DNA from: Bacteroidales bacterium UBA3289
GTDB lineage: Bacteria; Bacteroidota; Bacteroidia; Bacteroidales; UBA932
Assembly: GCA_002361625.1 (NCBI GenBank)
Contig: DETL01000034.1
Coordinates: forward strand, 134,791-198,790
Length of the DNA stretch: 64,000 bases
Direction of reading: 5' to 3'
Within the stretch, counting starts at the first letter, position 1, and every line of letters begins with the position of its first letter. Shown here in pieces: positions 41,930 to 51,452 of the stretch. Both the position numbers and the translations under genes were made by a program. Under the pieces are notes generated by a model. The model saw only the letters and a list, made by a program, of their open reading frames with translations. It did no database searches and was not told the origin of the DNA.

Positions 41930-41937
41930 TAATTTTG
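41930..41937 (+). promoter_or_regulatory. -7 promoter box TAATTTTG
   Basis: TAATTTTG lies 36 bases before the OLD-family nuclease start, in an AT-rich stretch. It likely drives the Gabija-like operon. Confidence 0.6.
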
Positions 41938-41973
41938 CGTAGAATAGCAATTTAAGAATAAAGGAAGACAGGT

Positions 41974-43809
41974 ATGAGTAGCATTTTAATAGATAAGATA
42001 CGTATAGACGGATTCCGTGGGCTACGCAACTTCGGGATGGATTTGAAATACACGACGGTTCTTACCGGTATGAATAATGTTGGCAAGACTTCTATCTTGA
42101 AAGCATTACAGTTGGCCTTGGGAAGTCGTAATACCATTACCATAGAGGACTTTAATATTCATAATGGTATTAGGGTCGAGAAGATAATTGTGGATGTACG
42201 TATTGTTTCAGTTGGTGATGATGGAAACAGGGAAGCAAACTTTAATGATGATTGGGAGATATACTTTGGATCTGATAATCTTCAGATAGATTCTGAAGGT
42301 AATGCAATGTTATGTCTACGTACAACTGTTTCTCTGAGCACTGCCGATTCGTCGTTCATCTATGAGCAGAAAGCCTTGACAACTTGGGATGCGGCAGATG
42401 GGAATTGGAAAGATATTGCCACAACTGAATACAGGTTGAAGAAAGACAACATTCCATTCTTTTATATCGAACCACAACGCGATATCATCGATGATCTAAG
42501 AAACAAGACATCATATTTGGGTAAGATGCTGTCGCACATTGTAGATGAATATGATGAAGCAGCACTTGAGGAACTGGAACGGAAGATAAGGGAACTGAAT
42601 GAAGCAACAATACAGCAGAGTTCGACACTGAGTGAAATACAGGCGATGCTTGCTGAAGTTGACTCTGCGCTAGACAGGCACGATTCGCAAGTAACAATCT
42701 CTCCTTTTGCAAAGAAACTCCGCGACCTCAACAAGAACATGTCCATACAGTATGGTGACGCACATGACAGTTTTCCGATGGATTATCACGGTATGGGCAC
42801 ACGCAGCTGGTCATCCATTATGACATTCAAAGCATTTCTTAAACATAATACTGACATGATTGAGCATTCGGATGCTGATGCAAAGATATACTTCCCTGTA
42901 ATAGCTTTTGAGGAGCCAGAAGCACACCTTCATTCAAATGCCCAGAAGCAATTGTATGCTCAGATTGCGGATATGAAGGGGCAAAAAATTATTGCCACAC
43001 ATTCTCCTTATATAGCGGCCAGTGCAGATTTGGTTGAGATTTGTGTCATCTATAAGGATGGCAACCAAGTTAAATGCGGGAATTTGGAACCTCAGCATCT
43101 GGATAACGATGGACGAAGGAAACTGAAACAGAAGGTTATCAATAGTTATGGCGAAATGTTTTTCAGCAAGGCGATAGTGCTATTTGAGGGTGAAACAGAA
43201 GAACAGGCTCTACCCATTTTTGCAGAGAAGTTTTTCGGAAAACCGGCATTTACATACGGTATTAATTTTATCAGTGTAGGTGGTGCTGGTCAATATGCTC
43301 CATTTATCTATTTTTGTCGCAAATACAATATTCCTTGGTATATTTTCTCTGATGGGGAACAAGATACAAAGACTAAGGTTGAGAAGGCTGTGCAGAAAGC
43401 TCTTGATGATAATACAAAGACTTTAGCGGCATGTCCCAATATCTTTGTGATAGCCAATGATACGGATTTTGAGGGTATGTTACTCAAGGATGGCTATCAA
43501 GCTGAAATAATTCAGGCGCTAAAGAATGTAAAGGGTGCTGACTGTATTGAGAAATATAAACGGCAGCATCAGACAAAAAAGGTACAAAAAGCCGCAGGAT
43601 GTCCTACATGTCATCAAAGATTGTATGATAATGTGGCTGTAGATTATACCCAACCGGAAGAGCAAACAGATATGCTTGATAAAATGATGGAAAAGGTTAA
43701 GACTGGTTTTGGGCCTGAGATCGCTCATCAGATAGTGAATGCAGGAAGACCATTGCCAGTATTAGTAGTGAACCTGTTTAACAAGATAAAATCAGATTTG
43801 CAGATATGA
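41974..43809 (+). CDS. gajA: OLD-family ATPase-TOPRIM nuclease, GajA-like
   Basis: A 611-residue protein. N-terminal ABC-type ATPase: Walker A TGMNNVGKTS near residues 30-39, coiled segment with EEAALEELERKIRELNEA-type sequence near 190-215, then IAFEEPEAHLHSNAQKQLYAQ and IIATHSPYIAAS (Walker B and H-loop, about 308-350). C-terminal TOPRIM: IVLFEGETEEQALPIF near 400 and VIANDTDFEGML near 493-503, with a CPTC element near 546. This is the GajA architecture, a DNA-nicking endonuclease held off by nucleotides. The next gene, a UvrD-like helicase, overlaps by 4 bp, completing the Gabija pair. Confidence 0.88.
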   Translation: MSSILIDKIRIDGFRGLRNFGMDLKYTTVLTGMNNVGKTSILKALQLALGSRNTITIEDFNIHNGIRVEKIIVDVRIVSVGDDGNREANFNDDWEIYFGSDNLQIDSEGNAMLCLRTTVSLSTADSSFIYEQKALTTWDAADGNWKDIATTEYRLKKDNIPFFYIEPQRDIIDDLRNKTSYLGKMLSHIVDEYDEAALEELERKIRELNEATIQQSSTLSEIQAMLAEVDSALDRHDSQVTISPFAKKLRDLNKNMSIQYGDAHDSFPMDYHGMGTRSWSSIMTFKAFLKHNTDMIEHSDADAKIYFPVIAFEEPEAHLHSNAQKQLYAQIADMKGQKIIATHSPYIAASADLVEICVIYKDGNQVKCGNLEPQHLDNDGRRKLKQKVINSYGEMFFSKAIVLFEGETEEQALPIFAEKFFGKPAFTYGINFISVGGAGQYAPFIYFCRKYNIPWYIFSDGEQDTKTKVEKAVQKALDDNTKTLAACPNIFVIANDTDFEGMLLKDGYQAEIIQALKNVKGADCIEKYKRQHQTKKVQKAAGCPTCHQRLYDNVAVDYTQPEEQTDMLDKMMEKVKTGFGPEIAHQIVNAGRPLPVLVVNLFNKIKSDLQI

Positions 43810-45602
43810 TGGATATAGTACTGTCTGCCAAGCAACAAGAAATAGTGAACTTTACTGACGGTGCTCTTCTCGTTAAAGCAAGTGCCGGCAGTGGGAAAAC
43901 GCGCGTGCTTACTGAGAGGGTAAAAAAACTGGCTGAGAAGACGCGAAGGAAGATATTGGCTATTACTTTCACTAATAAGGCATGTGAAGAGATAAAAAAC
44001 CGAATCAAAGAACAAAATCAAGATCTGCTAAAGAAAGTGGATGTATTCACTTTTCATGGATTCTGCAACTCAGTTCTGGAAAGACACGGTTCATATATAG
44101 GATATGCTAAATTGCCTGAGATTATCTCAAACCAGGAGGAAATATATGCGCTAATGGAGGAGGCCGTTAAGGCAACTCCCACAATTAATTTGAAGTATCA
44201 ACGACTTGATGAAAAAGAAAAGAAAAAGGTTATATATGAAGCGATAGAACAAACCTCCAAAATCAAGCGTGATTTTATCCCTGATGAAGATTTATACGAA
44301 TCCAACCAAGATGCTGTGATTCTATATTTTGCTTATCGTAACTTGATGCAGTCGATGAATACCATTGACTTCGACGATATGCTGTTGCTGGTATATAAAC
44401 TGTTTACCACCAATGTGAGAATAGCTGATTTATACAGGAGGAACTACGACTATATCTGCATAGATGAGGCCCAGGATCTTAACAATGCCCAATATAGGTT
44501 ACTGAGGTCGCTTGCAAATGATGGATATAAGAATGTGATGATGGTGGGTGATGCTAAACAGAGCATCTATGCCTTCAACGGTTCAAGTCAGGAATATATG
44601 CTTAAACATTTTGTTAAGGACTATAATCCTGTGGTATTTGAACTTTCGGAAAATTACAGGAGTGCGAGAGAAATATTGGCATATGCAAACAAGATAATCC
44701 CCGGGGCCAATGTTGTGATGGATGCGCAGATTGAGGGGATGTGCAAAGAGTATCCATTGCCATCAGACGATGCGGAAATCGACAAAATATTCGAGTTGAT
44801 AAATAAACTGCTCAAGCAAAAAAAACTCAGGTTTGTAGAACACGACATCACTGAAGATGATATAACCGTGCTTGCAAGGAATAAGTATATTCTTGAACCC
44901 CTAGAAAAGAAGTTGGAAGAAAGTGGTATTCCATTCTACTATAAAAATACATCGAAAGTATATAAACCGCAATCCACACATGGACAGTATTTTGAAACAC
45001 TCTTGTCATTGCGCATTAATCCCCAAGACGTGATGCACGAACAGCAGGCAAAAAGCATAGAGAAACTGGGGTTAAACCAGGAACTGTGCGATGCCATCAA
45101 GAAAGCTGTTAATGACATTCGAGATGATGGAAGCAATTTAAGAACTGTACTTCAGAACATCAATAAAGAGATAGAGAGAATAGCCTCCAGACTTGAAGAG
45201 GATGATGAACTGATAATGGCTTATAAAGATTTTGAATTTATTGATTCACAATGGGTAGCCTACGCAAAGATAAATACCAATCGCAATATTCAGTCCTTCC
45301 GTAATGCTATGACGTTGGGGACTACGAATATAGATGTAGAGCAGCACGGTATCTCCCTAAGTACAGTGCATACTATGAAGGGACAAGAGAATAATATCGT
45401 ATTCCTGATGGGTATGGATGACAATACATTCCCTGACTATCGCGCAGTGATACAAGGCGGTAACGCGATGGATCAGGAGCGTAATAACTTGTACGTGGCC
45501 ATTACCAGGGCAAAACGCTACCTATTTATCACTTATCCCACTCAGAGGACAATGCCCTGGGGTGGAGTGTATAATAGGATCCGGTCTAGGTTATTACCGT
45601 GA
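43806..45602 (+). CDS. gajB: UvrD/Rep-family helicase, GajB-like
   Basis: A 598-residue superfamily 1 helicase. Q-motif and Walker A are at the N terminus (LSAKQQEIVNF; VKASAGSGKTRVLTERV, about residues 26-42). ITFTNKACEEIKNRI, TFHGFCNSVL, IDFDDMLLLVY, YICIDEAQDLNNAQYRLLRS (Walker B) and VGDAKQSIYAFNGS follow. The C-terminal UvrD part has STVHTMKGQENNIVFLMGMD and NLYVAITRAKRYLFITYP. The length and its overlap with the GajA-like gene fit GajB. Gabija GajB is reported to act with GajA when nucleotides are depleted by phage. Motifs look intact. Confidence 0.88.
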   Translation: MMDIVLSAKQQEIVNFTDGALLVKASAGSGKTRVLTERVKKLAEKTRRKILAITFTNKACEEIKNRIKEQNQDLLKKVDVFTFHGFCNSVLERHGSYIGYAKLPEIISNQEEIYALMEEAVKATPTINLKYQRLDEKEKKKVIYEAIEQTSKIKRDFIPDEDLYESNQDAVILYFAYRNLMQSMNTIDFDDMLLLVYKLFTTNVRIADLYRRNYDYICIDEAQDLNNAQYRLLRSLANDGYKNVMMVGDAKQSIYAFNGSSQEYMLKHFVKDYNPVVFELSENYRSAREILAYANKIIPGANVVMDAQIEGMCKEYPLPSDDAEIDKIFELINKLLKQKKLRFVEHDITEDDITVLARNKYILEPLEKKLEESGIPFYYKNTSKVYKPQSTHGQYFETLLSLRINPQDVMHEQQAKSIEKLGLNQELCDAIKKAVNDIRDDGSNLRTVLQNINKEIERIASRLEEDDELIMAYKDFEFIDSQWVAYAKINTNRNIQSFRNAMTLGTTNIDVEQHGISLSTVHTMKGQENNIVFLMGMDDNTFPDYRAVIQGGNAMDQERNNLYVAITRAKRYLFITYPTQRTMPWGGVYNRIRSRLLP

Positions 45603-45624
45603 AACATATGATGAGTGTACATTT

Positions 45625-48192
45625 ATGAAATACGAAACGACTGCTTTGTGGCTAAGCACGCTTGGAAAACAAGGAGATGCTGATGTAGACCGCTTAAGAG
45701 TGGCTTACCAGACGATGCGTGAACGTGTAAAAGGCTTGTTGGATGAGGTACGTAATGACTTCCCCAACCTTACTGTTCATAACATTGAGCATGCAGACGA
45801 CTTGTGGAAAATAGCAAGTTTGATTACTGGGAATGACTACCCAATCAATCCGTTGGAGGGCTTTATCTTGGGGTGTTCGTTTTTAATACATGATGCAGTA
45901 TTAAGCTATAAAGCCTTTGGAGGGATGGATGCATTGAGGAATACGATTGAGTGGAAAGATAGCTATCAAGACATTGCCGGAACGGAATATGACACAGAAG
46001 AGGGGAAACGGAAGATAGATTTCAAGGTTATTAGGCAACTACATGCTATGCGCTGTAAGGATATTCTATCCAGGACATTTGACGCATTGGACGGGAACTC
46101 ATACTATTTGCTATCTGACGATGATTTACGGGCGCACTATAGCGCTTTAATTGGTGAGATAGCATCCAGTCATCATTGGGAGAGTGAGCAACTACAGGAG
46201 TTGCCGCAGCAAGTTAATGCGCTTGCGAATTTTCCTGTTGATTGGGTAATCCATCCGTTAAAACTGGCATGCATTTTAAGATGCGCAGATGCCGCTGCAA
46301 TAGACTCTGGTCGGGCTCCGGATTACTTGTTCCGGCTGTTACGACTGAATGGTGTCTCAAAAGACCATTGGATAGCTCAGAATTGCCTCGCTGTTGGCTT
46401 GAATACCGAAGACAAAACTCAGTTGGTGTATTCGTCGACGAATGACTTTGAGGAACAATACTTTTCTGCATGGAATGTGGCGTATGATGCTGTTAAAGTA
46501 GTGGATGGGGAACTCGAAAAATGTACGGGGTTGTTAGCTGATAATGAGCGATTTCAAGTGAGGAGCGTTGCTGGTGCAACTTCACGAAAGGCGTTGTCAA
46601 AGTATATAAGAACAAAAGGTTGGGAACCAAGTGATGTGAGTGTCCATATTAGTGATGTCTCTCATTTAATAATGACACTGGGCGGCAAGGAATTGTATGG
46701 TAAGGAAGATACTCAGCTAATAGTGCTGAGAGAGTTAATACAAAATGCTCGTGATGCCATTCAAGCCAGAAAGCTTTTGGAAGGGGAGGAGAACTTTAGC
46801 GGTAGGATCAACGTACAGGTAATTAAAGACGGTGGTGATGTTGTGTTAAGCGTTACAGACAATGGTGTTGGGATGTCGCTTGAGACCATCTCTCATTCTC
46901 TGCTGAACTTCGGGAAAAGTTTTTGGCATGAAGATGATGTAAATGTTGAGTTCCCTGGTTTGAAGACGGCTGGTTTTAAGTCAATCGGACAGTTTGGTAT
47001 TGGTTTCTTCTCTGCATTTATGATTGCGAAGTCAGTTGTGTTGGAAACGAGGAAATATACTGATGGTGTCAAAGAGGCTCATCTGGTTAAATTCCCCAAT
47101 GGGTTAACTCTATCTCCGATTTTTGCAAAACACACCAGTAAATCTACTTCATACTCTACCATTGTAAGCCTAAGACTTGCTAAGGAGTACGAGAAGTGGC
47201 CTGTAGAGTATGAGGCTAAGAGAAACAAGATGAATGCATCGAATTTCAAAGTCCCGTTTTCTGCCATGTTAGGAACCTTAGTGGCAGGACTGGACGTGGA
47301 TGTGTACTATAAAGAGTTCGAAAAGGATGCCGAGCTCATTCATCATAGGATAGATGCTGACAATTTGGATAAGAAAGCATGGCTCCGAGCGCTTTCTTTG
47401 GCAGATTATCAGAGTGATAAGGATTTGGATGCCTATATCGAAGCAAATTATAGGAGACTGGCTTATGTGCGTGATGACCACGGGAGAATTGCTGGATTAG
47501 CTGGCATAGGGACACGGTTCCTGCCATTCGATGACTTCTTAGGAGGTACAACTGTGGGAGGACTGCTGTCAGGAATACATTCCAGATCTGGAGAGAATTG
47601 GATTGGTGTTTTGGAGAAGGCGCCTGGAGGGGCGAAACGAGCAGGAGGTGAGTTTTGTGCTTCGGAAGGAATACTTAAGAAATGGGTGATAGAGCAGGTG
47701 AATGGGCTTGGCGTGGCTGCGACAGATGTTCAAAAGAGATTCCGTTTGCAACTGGCAATGCACTTCTTTAAGACTGATCCCAAGGGGATAGCATTGGCAT
47801 TTATTGTTGATAGGGAAGTTAAACAATCAATCGTGTCTTTAGATGTGCTGGTATGCTTTTTGGCCAAAGGGAAGAAATTGTTGTTCGTTGATTCTGACTT
47901 TGCATCGAAGAAGGAGAATGAAGGACATGGAGACTCTTACATGAATCCCACTCAGGTGGCTACATTACTGAAGCAGGATGAAATTCTATATAATCCGGTT
48001 ATGAATTCCGGATTCCTAACATATAAGTTGGTTGATGGTATTCCAGAAAAAAATTATGGATTTATAGACTGTATTTACAGAATGGCAGAAGAAATGGGCT
48101 ATCAGATGATATTCAACTACCGGGCCAATTTTACAATCAATATTTTCGGGATGAGTGAGAGGGCATTGGAAATGACGGTGGTAAAACGCTAA
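45625..48192 (+). CDS. HD-domain plus Hsp90-type (GHKL) ATPase
   Basis: An 855-residue protein counted from ATG 45625 (MKYETTALWL); an earlier in-frame start at 45562 would lie inside gajB. N-terminal HD-type region: LTVHNIEHADDLWKIA near residues 48-63 and FLIHDAVLSY near 86-95 supply metal-binding His/Asp. Middle GHKL/Hsp90-like ATPase: LRELIQNARDAIQAR near 365-380, VTDNGVGMSLETI near 409-421 and SIGQFGIGFFSAFMI near 451-466. A further C-terminal region of about 300 residues has no recognised family. HD-Hsp90 proteins occur in bacterial conflict systems. Only 22 bp from gajB, so it may be an accessory part of this operon or an independent defence gene. Confidence 0.75.
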   Translation: MKYETTALWLSTLGKQGDADVDRLRVAYQTMRERVKGLLDEVRNDFPNLTVHNIEHADDLWKIASLITGNDYPINPLEGFILGCSFLIHDAVLSYKAFGGMDALRNTIEWKDSYQDIAGTEYDTEEGKRKIDFKVIRQLHAMRCKDILSRTFDALDGNSYYLLSDDDLRAHYSALIGEIASSHHWESEQLQELPQQVNALANFPVDWVIHPLKLACILRCADAAAIDSGRAPDYLFRLLRLNGVSKDHWIAQNCLAVGLNTEDKTQLVYSSTNDFEEQYFSAWNVAYDAVKVVDGELEKCTGLLADNERFQVRSVAGATSRKALSKYIRTKGWEPSDVSVHISDVSHLIMTLGGKELYGKEDTQLIVLRELIQNARDAIQARKLLEGEENFSGRINVQVIKDGGDVVLSVTDNGVGMSLETISHSLLNFGKSFWHEDDVNVEFPGLKTAGFKSIGQFGIGFFSAFMIAKSVVLETRKYTDGVKEAHLVKFPNGLTLSPIFAKHTSKSTSYSTIVSLRLAKEYEKWPVEYEAKRNKMNASNFKVPFSAMLGTLVAGLDVDVYYKEFEKDAELIHHRIDADNLDKKAWLRALSLADYQSDKDLDAYIEANYRRLAYVRDDHGRIAGLAGIGTRFLPFDDFLGGTTVGGLLSGIHSRSGENWIGVLEKAPGGAKRAGGEFCASEGILKKWVIEQVNGLGVAATDVQKRFRLQLAMHFFKTDPKGIALAFIVDREVKQSIVSLDVLVCFLAKGKKLLFVDSDFASKKENEGHGDSYMNPTQVATLLKQDEILYNPVMNSGFLTYKLVDGIPEKNYGFIDCIYRMAEEMGYQMIFNYRANFTINIFGMSERALEMTVVKR

Positions 48193-48301
48193 TTTTGATT
48201 GAGTTGCAGGTGACAGATTTGCATGACTGTAGATTGCTAATTTCACCCCTATCGTATTTTAGGATTATTATGAGCATGGTAGGTTGATTTGATATTCAGA
48301 G

Positions 48302-49534
48302 ATGAAGCTGGAAGATGTTGAAATGTTAGGGCATTGGAACATAAAGCCATTGCCTTTACCCAATGCGAAGGAGTATCTGGAGGACTTGAATGACCTAAGA
48401 TTCTCGGATTCGGGTATGTTGGCAGATGTGAATCCTTTCTTCTTTGTCAATGAGGCCTGCCAGTTGTTGGCCAATTCGGTGAAGTTATTTGAACTAGGGT
48501 ATTTTGACTGTGCTTTTTATTCTGTCAGGCAGGCTATAGAGATGTCCCTCAGTGGGCTGTACCTTTTCTCTAACCCCGAGAAGTTGAAGGGATGGAGGAA
48601 TCTAGAGAAAGGGTTTGAGCTGAAAACTATTGTTCCGGAGCTGAAGGTCGGAAAGGAAGAGTTTGCAGAAATTAAAGAGTTGTTCAGTGACTTCTTTGAG
48701 CGGATAGCGGAAGAGAAGAAGCTGATGAACAAATATGTTCACAAACAAGGGTACAAGAGCCTTTATTTTCATTACAACAGCTTCAATGCTCAAGGGAAGC
48801 CAGAGAGAATCGCTTCGCTGACAAAGGATTTTGAAACGACACTGCACGATACGATTACCGCTGTGGCACTATACAGGCTTGTGATAGATCCTTATCCCAT
48901 TCTGATGCTTGATGAAGACATTGTGACGAGAATGCCGGACTTGATAGCTGAGTCTTTTCCGAGAAGTTTTGTAGAGAAATACATTTCCGAGGAGTATGTT
49001 GAAAGGTATAAGAAATCTGGGATTTACCAGGGCTATTATGACTATTTCAAAGCACTGCCATCGCAGAATGAGGCTGTTTATGCTTTGATACATTGGCAGT
49101 TGTTCGAAAGGAAGGATTACAATCAAGTAAAGGAACAGAAAGATTTGCTCTCCCTGCATGACATGGAGGCGGTTGATTTGTTTATGTGTTCGCTCAAGAT
49201 AGGGTCTGTGATTATCGACGGTTGCATCAGCTACAGCAGTGAAACCAAACTGAAAGACTCTTCTTTGGCCATAGGCGAGGCTTATTATGAGGAAATCTTT
49301 GAAGGGCAGGAGAACTATAATGTGGCATACAAAGGAGATTATATATCCCGGTTCCGGCTTAACGACGGAATGACCTACATCAAGCATAATGACGTATTGG
49401 AAAAGAATGAGATAGCCGGTATATTGAAGTTGTGCGAACAATACACAAAAATGTTTGTGGAGGCAAAGGAGTATTTGAAAGAGATGATGGAGGGAATGGT
49501 GGCCTCTAAAGATGATGCTGATGGGCAGATGTAG
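48302..49534 (+). CDS. Hypothetical protein, possible HEPN-like domain
   Basis: A 410-residue helical protein. The segment LFELGYFDCAFYSVRQAIEM (about residues 61-80) and KLMNKYVHKQGYKSLYFHYN (about 141-160, containing N-K-Y-V-H) recall HEPN-domain helices and their (R/N)-x4-6-H motif. HEPN assignment is tentative. The C-terminal half (VEKYISEEYVERYKKSGIYQ; ISRFRLNDGMTYIKHNDVLE) is unassigned. It lies 109 bp after the HD-Hsp90 gene, same strand, and before a promoter box, so it could be the last gene of the Gabija-containing transcript. Confidence 0.5.
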   Translation: MKLEDVEMLGHWNIKPLPLPNAKEYLEDLNDLRFSDSGMLADVNPFFFVNEACQLLANSVKLFELGYFDCAFYSVRQAIEMSLSGLYLFSNPEKLKGWRNLEKGFELKTIVPELKVGKEEFAEIKELFSDFFERIAEEKKLMNKYVHKQGYKSLYFHYNSFNAQGKPERIASLTKDFETTLHDTITAVALYRLVIDPYPILMLDEDIVTRMPDLIAESFPRSFVEKYISEEYVERYKKSGIYQGYYDYFKALPSQNEAVYALIHWQLFERKDYNQVKEQKDLLSLHDMEAVDLFMCSLKIGSVIIDGCISYSSETKLKDSSLAIGEAYYEEIFEGQENYNVAYKGDYISRFRLNDGMTYIKHNDVLEKNEIAGILKLCEQYTKMFVEAKEYLKEMMEGMVASKDDADGQM

Positions 49535-49596
49535 GCGTTTGCGTTAAAGAAGAATAAATGTTGTGAAGGAATGCAATAAATTCGGGAGAAAGACGT

Positions 49597-49604
49597 TAAT
49601 TTTG
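49597..49604 (+). promoter_or_regulatory. -7 promoter box TAATTTTG within a duplicated promoter
   Basis: Lies in a stretch of about 50 bp, GTTGTGAAGGAATGC, AATAAATTCGGG, then AAAGACGTTA, that is closely repeated at 51417-51465 with box TATCTTTG (51453-51460). The first copy drives the ATPase gene at 49631. Confidence 0.65.
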
Positions 49605-49630
49605 CAACAGACAGAAAAATAGTATCGGAT

Positions 49631-50644
49631 ATGATAACTAAGATAAAATTTGAGAACTTTACGGCTTTTGATGAGTTGGCAGTGTCCTTCTCACCGGGAA
49701 TCAATATACTGCTGGGTGAGAACGGTACGGGTAAAACGCATGTGATGAAAGCGCTGTATGCCGCCTGCTCGGTAATTGACATGCAGGCCTCTCAGACATA
49801 CGACCAGAAACTTCGCTCTGTATTCCTGCCTAACAGCATTGGTCGACTTGTGCATCGGAGCCAGGGGCGGAACTCAGGTGCCGTGAAAGTGTATCGCAAC
49901 GACGGTAGCGAGCCGACAGACCGCTCCATAGGTTGTCATATCACTACGCTGAATAAGGCAGAGGTGAAGATGCTGCGTTGGAATGAAGACAGACGCAACC
50001 CGGCCACCTATATACCCGTGAAGGACATGCTTGCCAATGCGCCACGCTTCAGGGCGTTGTACTCGGAGAAGCATATACACTTTGAGGAGATTTACTCGGA
50101 CATCATTGATAAGGCTTTACAGCCTATACCTAAAGGTAAGCCTTCGAAGGAACGTACGAAGTTGCTGGAGATTCTAAATAAGAGCATATCGGGCAGGGTG
50201 ATTGAAAAGAATGAGACGTTTTACCTGCGCAACCGTTCGGGTGAACTGGAATTTACGCTGTTGGCAGAGGGTTTCAGGAAACTCGGTCTGTTGTATATGT
50301 TGATACAGAATGAGACGCTGACAACGGGGAGCGTGCTGTTTTGGGACGAGCCTGAGGCGAACTTGAATCCGGTGCTATCGGAAACCGTTGTGCGCATACT
50401 GCTTGAACTTCAGAAAATGGGAGTGCAGATTTTTGTGGCCACACATGATTATGTGTTGCTGAAGGAATTTGAGTTGGCCGCCAATGGTGATTCTGATGTC
50501 TTGATTCATACGCTTTTCCGCAATGACGATGGAAACATCCGTTGCGCATCTACGCGTGACTTTGAAGAGGTTAGCCCTAATGCTATAGACCGTGCTTTCC
50601 AGAGCCTGCTTGACAGAGAAATAAACAAAGCCTTTGAGAAATGA
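49631..50644 (+). CDS. AAA family ATPase (OLD/RecF-like, no TOPRIM) of a two-gene module
   Basis: A 337-residue ABC-type ATPase. Walker A LLGENGTGKTHVMKAL near residues 26-41, signature-like region near 205-217 (LEFTLLAEGFRKLGLLYMLI), Walker B VLFWDEPEANLNPVLSE near 235-251, and H-loop FVATHDYVLLKEFE near 266-279. It lacks a C-terminal nuclease domain. Its stop overlaps the next gene by 4 bp. That gene has a nuclease-like motif, so the pair looks like an ATPase-sensor plus nuclease-effector unit. PARIS (AAA plus TOPRIM) and Septu (ATPase plus HNH) are comparable, but the partner here matches neither. Confidence 0.75.
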   Translation: MITKIKFENFTAFDELAVSFSPGINILLGENGTGKTHVMKALYAACSVIDMQASQTYDQKLRSVFLPNSIGRLVHRSQGRNSGAVKVYRNDGSEPTDRSIGCHITTLNKAEVKMLRWNEDRRNPATYIPVKDMLANAPRFRALYSEKHIHFEEIYSDIIDKALQPIPKGKPSKERTKLLEILNKSISGRVIEKNETFYLRNRSGELEFTLLAEGFRKLGLLYMLIQNETLTTGSVLFWDEPEANLNPVLSETVVRILLELQKMGVQIFVATHDYVLLKEFELAANGDSDVLIHTLFRNDDGNIRCASTRDFEEVSPNAIDRAFQSLLDREINKAFEK

Positions 50645-51159
50645 CGGTAGATGTTGATAATTACAGGTTTGATTTCCCTCAAGCGGTGGATGCCTATAAG
50701 TTTGACGAGCGAGACCCGTTAAGCCCACATTATCACGGTGCTACGGCACTGAAGGCGGTGGATGTTATGGTGGAGATGCCAACGGAGTATGTATTCATCG
50801 AAATCAAGACATACGATGATCTCGCAGACTTTAAGAAGGAGGGCAGGACATACGATGATAACGAGGCCAGGAAGTACTTGATACGCACGTTGTCGCGCAA
50901 GTACCGTGAGACGTTTCTTTATAGGTTTTGTGAAGTAAAGATAGACAAGCCAATCTATTATGTCTGCCTGCTGAACCTTGATGCTGCACTGGCAGGGTAT
51001 TGTCGTAAGGAACTGGCCAGGATGATACCGACAGGGAAGGCTAACAGAAGACGCTGGCACAAGGAACTGTTGGCGAAGACAAGTTTGTTTGTGGTGGATG
51101 AGGCAGCGTGGAACCGGAACCTGACAAGATGGGGCTCTTGTGAGTATCTTGGAGAATGA
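50641..51159 (+). CDS. Putative PD-(D/E)XK nuclease partner of the ATPase
   Basis: A 172-residue protein translationally coupled to the ATPase. Residues about 34-60 contain ATALKAVDVMVEMPTEYVFI then EIKTYDDLADFK. The D-x(n)-(D/E)-x-K arrangement, with Asp near 40 and E-I-K near 54-56 on adjacent strands, is the core of a restriction-like nuclease or nuclease-derived fold. The C-terminal half (YYVCLLNLDAALAGYCRKEL; GKANRRRWHKELLAKTSLFV) could bind nucleic acid. The family is not one I can name, and inactive nuclease folds are possible. Confidence 0.55.
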   Translation: MTVDVDNYRFDFPQAVDAYKFDERDPLSPHYHGATALKAVDVMVEMPTEYVFIEIKTYDDLADFKKEGRTYDDNEARKYLIRTLSRKYRETFLYRFCEVKIDKPIYYVCLLNLDAALAGYCRKELARMIPTGKANRRRWHKELLAKTSLFVVDEAAWNRNLTRWGSCEYLGE

Positions 51160-51281
51160 TGGTATTTAAAGTTTGGAGTTTAGAGTCAATTCTTTAGTTT
51201 CAAGTTTCAGGTTCAAGGTTCAGGGTTCAGGATTAAGGTTTCAAGTCTAAGCGAACACGAATCGCACGAATTGACACGAAT
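51160..51281 (+). other. Low-complexity spacer with short direct repeats
   Basis: Contains TTTGGAGTTTAGAGTC, then serial near-copies of GTTCAAGGTTCAGG and GAACACGAATCGCACGAATT. A related AAAGTTTAGAGTCAGT occurs at 41680. Such spacers are common between accessory genes. No gene or terminator is evident. Confidence 0.45.
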
Positions 51282-51422
51282 ATGACGCAGGAGGAGGCTT
51301 GGATTCAGAAATACAACGCTATTGTTGAGTTTATCAACAAGAACCGGCGTAACCCGTCGAAGTATGACGACGAGGAACGTGGTGCGTATGTGAACTGGCT
51401 GCGGCATAATAGGAAGTTGTGA
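51282..51422 (+). CDS. Helicase-associated (HA) domain fragment, 46 residues
   Basis: ATG 51282 to TGA 51422. The sequence has W...YN.IVEFINKNRRNPSK and a terminal VNWLRHNRKL, the pattern of a single helicase-associated domain repeat (W-x-n-Y, NRRNPS, W-x3-N-R-K). HA domains normally occur as several repeats after a DEAD-box helicase in Bacteroidetes. No helicase is nearby, so this is either a detached fragment or a small protein with its own start. Confidence 0.55.
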   Translation: MTQEEAWIQKYNAIVEFINKNRRNPSKYDDEERGAYVNWLRHNRKL

Positions 51423-51452
51423 AGGGATGCAATAAATTCGGGGGAAAGGCGT

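Noticed and set aside
49631..51159. PARIS (AriA/AriB) system
   Set aside because: The second gene shows a D...E-x-K core and no TOPRIM/DUF4435 motif.
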